From the NCBI GenBank assembly GCA_002476905.1, contig DLND01000142.1, positions 22,133-57,428 on the forward strand: a stretch of 35,296 nucleotides of DNA, written 5' to 3'. The notes below the pieces were generated by a model. That model had not been told where the DNA came from. It searched no databases and worked only from the letters and a program-made list of their open reading frames with translations. Below are positions 1 to 7,740 of this stretch, one piece after another; positions within the stretch are counted from its first letter, which is position 1; each line of letters begins with the position of its first letter. Source of the stretch: Flavobacteriales bacterium UBA7519 (GTDB lineage Bacteria; Bacteroidota; Bacteroidia; Flavobacteriales; Weeksellaceae). A program made the position numbers and the translations under genes.

Positions 1-363
1 ATATTTTTAGCCGTTTTAGGAGCCGTTTTCCTAAATATCACTGCGCAGGATTTTGATGTTTTGGGAGCCTATCTCACCATTAATGTTTCCACAGTCATAT
101 TAATTTTATTCGGGGTTTTAAGTATTTTTAGTTTCAAAAACAGAAAAAGACAGATTTTGTTGAACAACATCAGCATCATTATAAACGCTTTGTTGATTGG
201 TCTTTTGGCGTATTGGCTGCTAAACTTATCCGGAGGAATTTCGATTCCTGAGAAGGGTATTGAGCCGGTTTTTCCATTCCTTTCTATAGTTTGTTTGCTT
301 CTTGCAAATATGTATATCAGAAAAGATGAGAGGCTCGTAAAATCTGTAGACAGACTACGATAG
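1..363 (+). CDS. DUF4293 family membrane protein (5' end outside window)
   Basis: The frame is open from base 1 to a TAG at 361-363, so only the last 120 residues are present and the start lies upstream of the window. The visible part has three strongly hydrophobic stretches separated by short basic loops (including KNRKRQ) and ends in a charged tail, IRKDERLVKSVDRLR. That tail and the small multi-span layout are typical of DUF4293 proteins of flavobacteria, whose function is unknown. A TTG at 61 could be read as a start, but the open frame upstream encodes more hydrophobic sequence, so I treat the gene as truncated by the window edge. A terminator follows directly. Identification rests on remembered family features. 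Confidence 0.75.
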   Translation: MFLAVLGAVFLNITAQDFDVLGAYLTINVSTVILILFGVLSIFSFKNRKRQILLNNISIIINALLIGLLAYWLLNLSGGISIPEKGIEPVFPFLSIVCLLLANMYIRKDERLVKSVDRLR

Positions 364-390
364 ACCTAGCGACGATTTTTTTGAGTGAGA

Positions 391-420
391 ACAGCTTCCT
401 TTTTTGGAGGCTGTTTTTTT
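391..420 (+). terminator. Rho-independent terminator after the DUF4293 gene
   Basis: A 9-bp stem (391-399 with 406-414, one G-U pair) encloses a 6-nt T-rich loop and is followed by a run of seven T. It lies 28 bases after the stop codon of the upstream gene and ends 75 bases before the next start. Confidence 0.85.
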
Positions 421-494
421 ATGCCTTCAAAGTAACAAGTTGCTAGATGAAAATACTTATTCTTAATTAACTTTACTAAATTAACCATAAAATT

Positions 495-1421
495 ATGAAA
501 AAATCTAGTGTTATTTTTCTTTTGATGCTACCATTAGTCGTGTTTTCGCAGGATATTTCCAAAGAAAGAATTGTAAATATTGTTTCAACTTTAGCTTCAG
601 ACGAAATGAAAGGCAGGAAGTTCGGAACGCAAGAAAATGATAGAGCCGCAGAATATATCGCTTCGGAATTCAAAAAAAATAATTTGGATTACTGTTTTGG
701 AGATTCTTATTTGATCCCCTTTGAATATAAAGGAAAGAAAGGTTACAATGTTTGTGCTATCAAGAAAGGTAAATCACAGCAAAGTTTAGCTTATTCGGCT
801 CATTTTGATCACATCGGGACTAACAATAAAGAAGGCGATAATATCTACAACGGCGCAGATGATGATGCAAGTGGTGTTGCCACCGTGATTGGTTTGGCAG
901 ATTATTTCAAAGATAAAAAGACAGATTATTCGATGGTTTTTATGGCTTTCAATGCAGAAGAGATTGGATTGGTTGGCTCCAGAGCTTTATCGGAAAATCA
1001 AAATTTGAGTCCTGTTTTCGATAATATCAAAGCGCTTTTCAATTTCGAAATGCTGGCTACAGAATCTCAGTTCGGAAAAAATGCGGTGTTTATGACAGGC
1101 GATCAATTCTCTGATTTTGATGAATTGATTAATGCCAGCGCAGTGAACGGGTTGAAAGTTTATCCAGATCCATATCAAGGTCAGCAATTATTTTACAGGT
1201 CAGACAATGTCAATTTTGTTAAGAAAAAGATCGTCGCTCATTCTATTTCAACGGTAGATATGAATAAAGCAATGCATTATCACGCTGTGAATGATGATAT
1301 TAATATTGTTGATGCAGATAATCTGACGAACATCATCAATAATTTTGCGAAGACGATTGAAAAATTGAACACGAAAAATTTCCAGCCGAAGTATAACGAT
1401 AAAGTAAAATACGATTTCTAA
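495..1421 (+). CDS. Secreted M28-family zinc metallopeptidase
   Basis: 308 residues. The first ~19 form a signal peptide (MKK, hydrophobic core, VFSQ end), so the enzyme is probably exported to the periplasm or beyond. The M28 aminopeptidase core is clear: HFDHIG at 103-108, GADDDASG at 120-127, NAEEIGLVGS at 153-162, and a late HAVND at 263-267. By family knowledge these supply the zinc ligands (H103, an Asp of the DDD run, E156, an acidic residue near E185, and H263) and the general base E155. The fourth ligand position reads NFEML, with Glu where many relatives have Asp. The gene stands alone between a terminator and the ABC exporter. A weak promoter-like pair (TTG 440-442, TAACTTTA 468-475, spacing 25) lies upstream. 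The substrate cannot be told. Confidence 0.88.
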   Translation: MKKSSVIFLLMLPLVVFSQDISKERIVNIVSTLASDEMKGRKFGTQENDRAAEYIASEFKKNNLDYCFGDSYLIPFEYKGKKGYNVCAIKKGKSQQSLAYSAHFDHIGTNNKEGDNIYNGADDDASGVATVIGLADYFKDKKTDYSMVFMAFNAEEIGLVGSRALSENQNLSPVFDNIKALFNFEMLATESQFGKNAVFMTGDQFSDFDELINASAVNGLKVYPDPYQGQQLFYRSDNVNFVKKKIVAHSISTVDMNKAMHYHAVNDDINIVDADNLTNIINNFAKTIEKLNTKNFQPKYNDKVKYDF

Positions 1422-1477
1422 CGTCTTGATAAAGTAAACTATTTATTTTCCGTAATTTCGCATTTCAATTTTTTTCA

Positions 1478-3316
1478 ATGAATTTATATCGACGAATTCT
1501 AAAATTTGCCAGTCCGCATCAGAAATATATCTACGCCAGTTTATTTTTTAATATTCTGTATTCTGTATTTCAAATTGCATCTTTAGGAACCATTTTACCG
1601 GTTTTAGGTATGTTGTTCGGAAGTGTAAAAATGGACGCCAATATTGTAAAACCAGTCTACGACGGCGATATCACCAACTTCTTCGGCTATGTGAAAGAAT
1701 ATTCTTATTATTTCATACAATCAGAAGTTAATGAAAGAGGTGCTTTGACGGTTTTGGCTTGGCTTTGTGTCATCACGGCATTTACATTTTTATTGAGAAA
1801 TATTTTCCGATATTTTGGTGCCTATCTTTTGATTTTTTACAGAGTGGGCGTTACCAAAGATTTGAGAAGTGCCATGTACAATAAAGTTCTGGCTCTGCCT
1901 GTTTCCTTTTTTACAGAACAGAGAAAAGGCGATATGATGTCCAGAATGTCCAATGATGTTGGCGAAGTTGAAAATAATATTTTAGGAAGTTTGGTGGATC
2001 TTATCAACTCACCTTTTATGCTAATCAGTACCTTGGTGACATTATTTTATTTAAGTCCTCAATTAACGTTATTTAGTTTGATTGTCTTGCCAATAATGGG
2101 TACAATGATTTCGTTAATTGGGAAAAGCCTTAAAAAAGATTCTCACGAAGCTCAACACGAATTGGGAAATATCTTTTCTATTGTTGATGAAACTTTGAAG
2201 TCTTCTAAAATCATCAAAATCTTCAATGCAGAAAAATTATTGAGTAACAGATTTACCAATTCAATGTCAAAATGGATTAGTAATTCCGTAAGTCTTGGTC
2301 GTAAAAAAGAATTAGCTTCACCAATGAGTGAGTTTCTTGGCGCTGTTACTTTCTTGATTATCACCTGGTACGGAGGGAAAGAAATCATCGTGAATCAAAG
2401 TATTCGTCCAGAAGATTTCTTGGTTTTCTTAGGGATATTTTTCCAAATTCTTCCTCCAATCAAAAGTTTGTCATCATCCATTTCTAATGTGCAGAAAGCA
2501 GAAGCTTCTTTGGTAAGAGTAATGGAAATTTTAGACGCTGATGTTCGTGTGGATGAGATTGCTAATCCAGTTCCAATCCACGATTTGAAGTCTGAAATTA
2601 ATTTCAAAAATGTTGGTTTCTACTATAATCAGGATAGAACAATTATTAAAAATTTCGAACTTAAAATTCCCAAAGGAAAAACAGTTGCCCTCGTTGGACA
2701 AAGTGGAAGTGGAAAAACAACAATTGCCAATCTTCTGGCACGCTTCTATGATGTAACCGAAGGAAGTATCGAAATTGATGGAGAGAATATCAAAAATCTT
2801 AATTTAAAAGATTATCGCTCTCTTCTGGGAATGGTAACGCAGGAATCTGTTCTTTTCAATGATACGGTTTACAACAACATTGCAATGGGTAAAGAGAATG
2901 CGACGAGAGAAGAAATTATCGAAGCTTCGAAAATTGCCAATGCTCATCAATTCATAGAAAGTCTCCCAGAAGGTTATGATACAAATATTGGAGACGATGG
3001 AAACAAACTTTCCGGTGGGCAAAAACAACGTGTTTCCATTGCGAGAGCGGTTCTTAAAAATCCACCAATTATGATTCTCGATGAGGCAACTTCTGCGTTG
3101 GATACAGAGTCAGAAAGATATGTTCAGGACGCACTGGAAAAAATGATGGAAAACAGAACATCTTTGGTAATAGCACATCGATTATCGACGATTCAGAAAG
3201 CGGATCATATTGTGGTAATGGAAAAAGGCGACATTATAGAGCAAGGTTCTCATCAGTTTCATGGTCTCTGGAACGGCACGTACAGAAAGCTGGTGGAACT
3301 GCAAAATTTTGATTAA
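1478..3316 (+). CDS. ABC exporter, fused permease and ATPase (MsbA-like)
   Basis: 612 residues. The N-terminal ~340 carry about six membrane spans of the type I exporter fold; the C-terminal ~270 are the nucleotide-binding domain. Visible motifs are Walker A GQSGSGKT (407-414), Q-loop Gln455, signature LSGGQ (511-515), Walker B ending ILDEAT (D535/E536) and the switch His567 in IAHRLS. One gene makes a half-transporter that should work as a homodimer in the inner membrane. MsbA-type lipid A flippases are the closest family by length and order, but many multidrug or lipid exporters look the same, so the substrate is open. The gene ends 3 bases from the convergent csaA-like gene, with no clear terminator between them. 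Confidence 0.88.
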   Translation: MNLYRRILKFASPHQKYIYASLFFNILYSVFQIASLGTILPVLGMLFGSVKMDANIVKPVYDGDITNFFGYVKEYSYYFIQSEVNERGALTVLAWLCVITAFTFLLRNIFRYFGAYLLIFYRVGVTKDLRSAMYNKVLALPVSFFTEQRKGDMMSRMSNDVGEVENNILGSLVDLINSPFMLISTLVTLFYLSPQLTLFSLIVLPIMGTMISLIGKSLKKDSHEAQHELGNIFSIVDETLKSSKIIKIFNAEKLLSNRFTNSMSKWISNSVSLGRKKELASPMSEFLGAVTFLIITWYGGKEIIVNQSIRPEDFLVFLGIFFQILPPIKSLSSSISNVQKAEASLVRVMEILDADVRVDEIANPVPIHDLKSEINFKNVGFYYNQDRTIIKNFELKIPKGKTVALVGQSGSGKTTIANLLARFYDVTEGSIEIDGENIKNLNLKDYRSLLGMVTQESVLFNDTVYNNIAMGKENATREEIIEASKIANAHQFIESLPEGYDTNIGDDGNKLSGGQKQRVSIARAVLKNPPIMILDEATSALDTESERYVQDALEKMMENRTSLVIAHRLSTIQKADHIVVMEKGDIIEQGSHQFHGLWNGTYRKLVELQNFD

Positions 3317-3319
3317 ATA

Positions 3320-3664
3320 TTAACCTATTTCTAATCCATTTTTTACAGGCAAGCTTGGACTTATCAAAGTCACTTCGCTTTTATTTTCTCCATAAACTCC
3401 AAGAACAAGACACTCGCTGAAGAAATTGGCGATTTGTTTCTTTGGGAAATTAACCACGGCGAGAATCTGTTGTCCCATCAGATCTTCTTTTTTATATAAA
3501 GCTGTTATTTGAGCTGATGATTTCCGGATTCCCAAATCTCCAAAATCGATTTCCAATTGATAAGAAGAATTTCTGGCTTTTTCAAAATCATTCACGGAAA
3601 TAATGGTTCCAACTCTAATGTCGATTTTCTCAAAATCTTGCCAAGATATTTCTGATTTTGTCAT
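3320..3664 (-). CDS. CsaA-like tRNA-binding domain protein
   Basis: 114 residues made up almost wholly of one tRNA-binding OB-fold domain. It opens with WQDFEKIDIRVGTI, has the middle block RKSSAQITALY and the C-terminal block VVNFPKKQIANFFSECLVLG, which together match the CsaA family (about 110 residues, homodimer, tRNA-binding or chaperone-like). The length is normal and the protein looks intact. It is transcribed away from the ABC exporter side, and its 5' side runs into a palindromic repeat that separates it from the HExxH gene. The family is clear; the physiological role of CsaA proteins is uncertain. Confidence 0.9.
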   Translation of the reverse strand: MTKSEISWQDFEKIDIRVGTIISVNDFEKARNSSYQLEIDFGDLGIRKSSAQITALYKKEDLMGQQILAVVNFPKKQIANFFSECLVLGVYGENKSEVTLISPSLPVKNGLEIG

Positions 3665-3697
3665 TGTTTTTTGTTTTAATGATGGTTATCATGTAAA

Positions 3698-3773
3698 GGC
3701 TTCGACAGGCTCAGCCTGACAGTCCAATTTGAACAAATAATACTAGAGATGTCTCACTGAGCTTGTCGAAGTG
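3698..3773. repeat. Inverted pair of short GC-rich palindromic repeats
   Basis: Two ~22-base copies face each other: GCTTCGACAGGCTCAGCCTGAC from 3699 and, on the minus strand, ACTTCGACAAGCTCAGTGAGAC ending at 3751. They match at most positions and are much richer in GC than their surroundings. Units of this type (TTCGACAAGCTCAG) are scattered through many bacterial genomes as REP-like intergenic repeats. A shorter relative, CTTCGACAAGCT, occurs at about 4983-4994. The right copy overlaps the 3' end of the HExxH gene. Confidence 0.75.
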
Positions 3774-4288
3774 TTTGAGTTGTTAATTTTTTTCAGCAAA
3801 GTTTCAACTTCTTTTTTCTGTTCCAAATATTTTAATTGAAGTTCACTTCCTTCGCCCATTCTTCCATAATAAATCAAAGCTTTTTCGCCAAAGAAGTTTT
3901 TGTAATAATCGGAAAGTTCTGGAATCTGTGGAAAATTGGTATGAAATAACATTTCGTAGTAAGCCTGCCATTCGCGTTCGTTCTTGTCCATAATCATCAT
4001 TTTTGGCGATTTCTGACGAACGTGCAGCATCTCGTGAGCCAGAAGATTAAGAACTAATGTCAAATCAAAATCGAAAAGATTTCTTGGAATCATCACTTCC
4101 TGCATATCTCCGATTTCTCCATTAGCAGTCAATAAAATCGAGTTCTTTTCTAATTCTTCCCGAAAGCCGAATCCTAAAAAGTTTTCATCATCCAATTCGA
4201 ATTCGTGGATTAGGAATCTTGCACCGTCTAGGATTTCGCCTGTTTCTTTGTAAGCGTTGAGGTTGAATTGTAATTTTTCGTAATTCAT
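3743..4288 (-). CDS. HExxH zincin-like protein of unknown function
   Basis: 181 residues with no signal peptide or membrane span. The motif LLAHEMLHVRQ places H85-E86-x-x-H89 in a hydrophobic helix, followed 15 residues later by an acidic helix NEREWQAYYE (E104/E106/E112) that could give the third zinc ligand. This is the gluzincin layout, so a small metalloprotease or a degenerate relative is plausible, but I do not recognise a named family. The last ~10 residues (NTSTSSVRHL) and the TAG stop are encoded by the palindromic repeat, so the original C-terminus may have ended near KKINN. Its start is 14 bases from the restored 3' end of the toxin gene on the same strand. Confidence 0.7.
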   Translation of the reverse strand: MNYEKLQFNLNAYKETGEILDGARFLIHEFELDDENFLGFGFREELEKNSILLTANGEIGDMQEVMIPRNLFDFDLTLVLNLLAHEMLHVRQKSPKMMIMDKNEREWQAYYEMLFHTNFPQIPELSDYYKNFFGEKALIYYGRMGEGSELQLKYLEQKKEVETLLKKINNSNTSTSSVRHL

Positions 4289-4302
4289 TTGTGTGTTTTT
4301 GG

Positions 4303-4589
4303 TTAAGGCTTTTTGTCAGGATTTTGATATGAGCAGAAAACGGAATAGACAACGATTTCTAAATCAAAACTTCATAAATAATGATATAAGGAAATTTCTT
4401 GATATATGCTTCACGGAATGGAAGTCTTTTGGACGGATAATGTAGAGGATTTCTTTTTATTTGATTGAGATATTTATCAATTTGGTTTAAGAATTTCTGA
4501 CCTAATCCTTTTTGTTTACTTTCATACCATTCTATCGCTTCTGCTAAATCATTTTCTGCGCGAGGCTTAAGAATTAAATTATATTTCAT
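4303..4589 (-). pseudogene. ParE/RelE-type toxin gene, frameshifted near its 3' end
   Basis: The frame from the ATG at 4589 gives MKYNLILKPRAENDLAEAIEWYE and then FPYIIIYEVLI, stopping at 4359 after 76 residues. This is the ParE fold without its last strand and tail. In the next frame the sequence continues directly as DLEIVVYSVFCSYQNPDKKP and stops at 4303-4305, which is just what ParE/RelE relatives have after IIYEV. Losing one T from a T-run near 4363-4366 would explain it; adding it back gives ~95 residues, the usual length. The gene overlaps the antitoxin stop by four bases (ATGA), a normal toxin-antitoxin arrangement. It could be a real inactivating mutation, a sequencing error in a homopolymer, or a truncated but still active toxin. 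Confidence 0.8.
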
Positions 4590-4816
4590 AATTTTTTGCT
4601 TAGCCTTTCTTTAACGTCTTCCCAAGTATGAGAAGGTGTTTCAGCTATTAAATGCTTTTCTCTGTCTTCATCCAATTCTTTATAAAAAGATTCGGGAATA
4701 ACAGGTTTGGAAGCTTGTTCCGACGAAATAATCGCATTAAAAATCTGCAACATTTTATCGTCAGCTTGGTCGATAAAGTCGTGGATTTTTTTTCTGAGTT
4801 GAATGCTTGAGTCCAT
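4586..4816 (-). CDS. Antitoxin of a ParE/RelE-type toxin-antitoxin pair
   Basis: 76 residues, mainly helical. The N-terminal half (SIQLRKKIHDFIDQADDKMLQIFNAII) is followed by a charged, flexible C-terminal half ending TWEDVKERLSKKL. This resembles the small addiction-module proteins encoded ahead of ParE-type toxins. Its stop codon overlaps the toxin start as ATGA, so the two genes are translationally coupled. In such pairs the antitoxin neutralises the toxin and often represses the operon. A promoter-like TAACTTTG lies 21 bases upstream of the start. The toxin partner is frameshifted here, so the antitoxin may be a relic. Assignment rests mostly on position and size. Confidence 0.75.
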   Translation of the reverse strand: MDSSIQLRKKIHDFIDQADDKMLQIFNAIISSEQASKPVIPESFYKELDEDREKHLIAETPSHTWEDVKERLSKKL

Positions 4817-4836
4817 TTTGTGTTATTTGATGATTT

Positions 4837-4844
4837 CAAAGTTA
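4837..4844 (-). promoter_or_regulatory. Promoter-like -7 element for the toxin-antitoxin pair
   Basis: On the minus strand this reads TAACTTTG, a full match to the Bacteroidota -7 consensus TAnnTTTG, ending 21 bases before the antitoxin ATG. No TTG was found at the expected -33 distance, so support is partial. Confidence 0.4.
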
Positions 4845-4886
4845 ATGAAATTCTGAATTTGTTTCATGCTGATAATTTAAAACTAA

Positions 4887-5030
4887 TTTTTGGGCTCAAA
4901 TGTTCTGTAGAAGCTGAATCTGCGCCCCGACTTGAGTGGAGCTCTTTTTCTTTTTTGAATAAAAAAGAAAAAAGCGGGAGCCCTTCGACAAGCTTTGGAT
5001 AAACTACAGGCGGATTAAGGCGCCCAAAAA
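4887..5030. repeat. Intergenic palindromic repeat element, about 144 bp
   Basis: The outer ends TTTTTGGGC (4887-4895) and GCCCAAAAA (5022-5030) are perfect 9-bp inverted repeats. Near the centre, TTTTTCTTTTTT (4945-4956) and AAAAAAGAAAAA (4961-4972) form a 12-bp stem with a 4-base loop. GC-rich blocks (GCGCCCCGACTTG, GCGGGAGC, GGCGCCC) lie between, and a CTTCGACAAGCT unit related to the 3698-3773 repeat is included. No gene-like frame is convincing. It sits between the toxin-antitoxin pair and the suf operon and looks like a non-coding MITE- or REP-type insertion. Confidence 0.6.
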
Positions 5031-5041
5031 TAATGAACAAT

Positions 5042-5070
5042 AAAAAAATCGCACCTGAGAGATGCGATTT
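5042..5070 (-). terminator. Terminator of the suf operon
   Basis: An 8-bp perfect stem (AAATCGCA 5046-5053 with TGCGATTT 5063-5070) is followed on the minus strand by a run of T (bases 5042-5048 are all A on the plus strand). It begins 8 bases after the sufD stop, so transcription of the operon should end here. Confidence 0.85.
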
Positions 5071-5077
5071 GATTTAT

Positions 5078-6385
5078 TTAGAATTCCATATTGACTTCCA
5101 GTTTTTCTGCCAGAAGTTTGGAAACTTTTGCTTTGAGAGACTCGATATCGATATTTTGCATCGCGTCGTTGGCGAAAGCATAAAGCAACAATGCTCTTGC
5201 TTCTTTCTTGGAAATTCCACGCGCTCTAAGGTAGAACATCGCGTCCTCGTTCAACTGTCCAACGGTACAACCGTGCGAACATTTCACATCGTCTGCGAAA
5301 ATCTCCAGCTGAGGTTTTGTGTCGATTGTGGCACCTTCATCCAGCAAAATATTGTTGTTCTGCTGATAAGCATTAGTTTTCTGAGCAATCTTGTTCACAA
5401 ACACTTTTCCGTTGAAAACACCGTGCGATTTATCTTTGAAAATCCCTTTGTAATTCTGGTAAGATTCGCAGTTTGGCGTGTTGTGATGAACGGCCGTGTG
5501 GTGGTCTACCAATTGGTCTTTCCCGATAATCGTAATTCCGTTCATAAACGAATTGATATTCTCTCCATTGTGGATGAAATCCAGATTGTTACGAACTAAT
5601 TTTCCTCCGAAAGAGAATGTGTTCACAGTTGTTAAGCTGTCTCTTTCCTGCTTCGCAAATGTGTGGTCCACAAGGTATGACGTGTCGCTATCGTTCTGTA
5701 ATTTATGCCAATCGGTTTTTGCGTTTTGATAGGTGAAAATTTCTGTAACCGAATTCGTTAGCACAAAAGATTCGTCCAGATTGTGATGACTTTCAATGAT
5801 TTCTACTTTCGCTCCTTCTTCTACAATTAGTAAATTTCGGGTGTTGTAAAAAGTGTTTTCATTTTGATTTTGAGACAGATAGAAAATGTGAATTGGTTTT
5901 TCAATCACTACATTTTTTGGAACTCTCAGGAAAAATCCGAAGTTGCAGTAAGCTGAATTCAAGTTAGTGAAAGCCAAATCTCTGTTTGCAATCGTGTTGA
6001 AATATTGGTCGAAAGCTTCTTTGTGAGCAGAATCATTCAGTGCATAACCGAAAGATAGAAACTCTGCGTTGCCAATCGAAATCTTAGAAAATTCTTTGTG
6101 AAGTTTTCCGTTGATAAAGACAATTCTGTCAAAGTTTTCTTCGCCCAAATAAAGGGCATCCAATTGCTCTTTAGAGATATTATGCTCTTCTGTCGGAAAA
6201 AAGTTGTATTCTTTTTCCGTGATTTCTTTCAGATTGGTGCATTTATATTCCTCATCTTTTTTGGTAGGGAAACCTTTCAATTCAAAGTTTTGAAGAGCGG
6301 TTTTTCTGTCTTCATCCAAAAAAGAATGTCGAAGGGTTCCTAAAAAAGAAGAATGTGTATTGATAATTTGTTCAAATAAAGCCAT
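5078..6385 (-). CDS. sufD: Fe-S cluster assembly scaffold subunit SufD
   Basis: 435 residues, the normal length for SufD. The C-terminal beta-helix block contains FADDVKCSHGCTVGQL, whose H371 sits where the functionally important His360 lies in E. coli SufD, and it ends in the RARGISKKEARALLLYAFA segment shared by SufB and SufD. SufD pairs with SufB and SufC in the SufBC2D scaffold that builds Fe-S clusters in the cytoplasm. The gene is last in the run, 48 bases after sufC, with a strong terminator right behind it. No cysteine desulfurase (sufS) or sufE follows in the window, so those are probably encoded elsewhere. Confidence 0.95.
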   Translation of the reverse strand: MALFEQIINTHSSFLGTLRHSFLDEDRKTALQNFELKGFPTKKDEEYKCTNLKEITEKEYNFFPTEEHNISKEQLDALYLGEENFDRIVFINGKLHKEFSKISIGNAEFLSFGYALNDSAHKEAFDQYFNTIANRDLAFTNLNSAYCNFGFFLRVPKNVVIEKPIHIFYLSQNQNENTFYNTRNLLIVEEGAKVEIIESHHNLDESFVLTNSVTEIFTYQNAKTDWHKLQNDSDTSYLVDHTFAKQERDSLTTVNTFSFGGKLVRNNLDFIHNGENINSFMNGITIIGKDQLVDHHTAVHHNTPNCESYQNYKGIFKDKSHGVFNGKVFVNKIAQKTNAYQQNNNILLDEGATIDTKPQLEIFADDVKCSHGCTVGQLNEDAMFYLRARGISKKEARALLLYAFANDAMQNIDIESLKAKVSKLLAEKLEVNMEF

Positions 6386-6433
6386 TGTAATGGTTTGATT
6401 TTGTATCGATTAGAAGATTAAATGAAAGACGAA

Positions 6434-7180
6434 TTAGTTTAAAAGCCAATCGTAACCTTTTTCCTCCAATTCAAGTGCTAGGGATTTATCTCCTGTTTTT
6501 ATGATTTTTCCATCTGCCAAAACGTGAACGAAATCTGGCTGAATGTAGTTCAACAATCTTTGGTAATGTGTGATTAATAAAACTGCGTTGCCTTCATTTT
6601 TGAATCGATTCACACCATCCGCAACGATTCTCAACGCATCGATATCCAATCCGGAATCAGTTTCGTCAAGAATGGCCAGTTTTGGATTCAGCATCATCAT
6701 TTGGAAAATTTCGTTTCTTTTCTTTTCACCTCCAGAGAAACCTTCGTTCAAAGAACGAGAAAGGAAATCCTTCTTAATTCCTAATTTCTCAGAGTTTTCA
6801 CGAATTAATCCTAGCATTTCTTTAGCGCCCATTTCTTCCAATCTGTTTGCTTTTCTTGTCTCGTTAAGAGCGGCTTTGATGAAATTGGTAACGGTAACGC
6901 CTGGGATTTCCACAGGATATTGGAAAGAAAGGAAAATTCCTTTGTGAGCTCTTTCTTCAGGCGCATCTTCACCGATTTCTTCTCCTTCGAAAAGAATTTC
7001 GCCCTCTGTAACTTCATAATCTTCTTTTCCTGCAATAACAGAAGAAAGTGTAGATTTACCAGCGCCGTTCGGTCCCATAATAGCGTGAACTTCGCCTGGT
7101 TTTATTTCAAGATTGATTCCTTTTAAAATTTCTCTGTCGCCATCTTCAATTTTGGCGTGTAAGTTTTTTATCTCTAACAT
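6434..7180 (-). CDS. sufC: Fe-S cluster assembly ATPase SufC
   Basis: 248 residues, an ABC-type ATPase without membrane spans. Walker A is GPNGAGKS (36-43), the signature is [11 protein letters not shown] (SGGEK 148-152, with the SufC-type KKR), Walker B ends [10 protein letters not shown] (D171/E172), and the switch His lies in [10 protein letters not shown]. SufC dimerises on SufB and SufD and uses ATP to remodel the scaffold. It lies upstream of sufD in the same direction. Between sufB and sufC are the GxxExxY gene and its flanking inverted repeats, and the right arm of that repeat pair ends only 5 bases before the sufC start codon. Confidence 0.96.
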   Translation of the reverse strand: MLEIKNLHAKIEDGDREILKGINLEIKPGEVHAIMGPNGAGKSTLSSVIAGKEDYEVTEGEILFEGEEIGEDAPEERAHKGIFLSFQYPVEIPGVTVTNFIKAALNETRKANRLEEMGAKEMLGLIRENSEKLGIKKDFLSRSLNEGFSGGEKKRNEIFQMMMLNPKLAILDETDSGLDIDALRIVADGVNRFKNEGNAVLLITHYQRLLNYIQPDFVHVLADGKIIKTGDKSLALELEEKGYDWLLN

Positions 7181-7185
7181 ACTTT

Positions 7186-7266
7186 TAAATTTATCGCAAG
7201 GCTAGACAAAGATTTTTTTTATCTTCCTTTGCTTTTTTAAGTGAAACAAAGGCGCTAACGCTTATC
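7186..7266. repeat. Inverted-repeat arm, sufC side of the GxxExxY cassette
   Basis: This ~81-bp stretch is an imperfect inverted copy of 7741-7825. The outer part (from TAAATTTATCGCAAGG to ACAAAGATTTT) matches the partner at 29 of 33 aligned columns, with one 2-base gap. The inner part around GAAACAAAGGCGCTAACGCTTA matches at 20 of 24. The middle is T-rich and diverged. The arm starts 5 bases upstream of the sufC ATG. Confidence 0.7.
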
Positions 7267-7285
7267 AATGAAAAACTATTGTTTC

Positions 7286-7678
7286 TTAATTTGTAATATA
7301 ATCAAGACCATTTGCAATTCTCATTACACCATTTTTAAATAGTTGAGAATTAAAATTAATAAGCATTCCTAACTTATAATTTCCTAGTCTTAAATAATTT
7401 TTTAATTGTGATGCGTGAAAATTATTTAAACTTTCAACAGATTTAATTTCTAAAACAACCTTGTTTTCAATTAATAAATCCATTCTAAAAGCATTTTCCA
7501 GCAACAATTCTTCATATTGGATATTCAGAGGTTTTTGTCTTTCGACTTTTACTTCTGCTTTTTTCAATTCATAGAAAAGACATTCTTCGTAAATACTTTC
7601 ATATAAGCCTATACCCAATTTTCTATGAATCTTTAACCCACTTTCAAAGACAATCTTTGAAATTTCATTCTCTGTCAT
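7286..7678 (-). CDS. GxxExxY family protein (PD-(D/E)XK nuclease-like fold)
   Basis: 130 residues from the ATG at 7678. The namesake motif is GLYESIY after KIHRKLGIG, and the nuclease-like core reads FRMDLLIENKVVLEIKS, giving the D...ExK pattern of PD-(D/E)XK folds. The family is widespread in Bacteroidota, often as isolated genes among repeats; a nuclease role is inferred from fold only. A TTG at 7696 would add six residues, but it lies inside TATCTTTG (7694-7701 on the minus strand), a full match to the TAnnTTTG promoter element, so the ATG is the better start and the gene may have its own promoter. It interrupts the suf operon and is enclosed by inverted repeats. Confidence 0.85.
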   Translation of the reverse strand: MTENEISKIVFESGLKIHRKLGIGLYESIYEECLFYELKKAEVKVERQKPLNIQYEELLLENAFRMDLLIENKVVLEIKSVESLNNFHASQLKNYLRLGNYKLGMLINFNSQLFKNGVMRIANGLDYITN

Positions 7679-7740
7679 TTGTGTTATTTTTCGCAAAGAT
7701 AAACAAGTTAATTGTAGAAATTTAAAACTTGTATTACTTT

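Noticed and set aside
4820..5002. 60-codon plus-strand frame
   Set aside because: It runs through the 4887-5030 palindromic repeat and encodes low-complexity residues with no family resemblance.
3698..5030. CRISPR array
   Set aside because: The repeats here are few, inverted and unevenly spaced, with no regular repeat-spacer pattern; no cas genes are present.
5033..5599. 188-codon plus-strand frame
   Set aside because: It is antisense to sufD, whose protein matches its family over its full length; the plus-strand frame has no recognisable domain and begins in the terminator.
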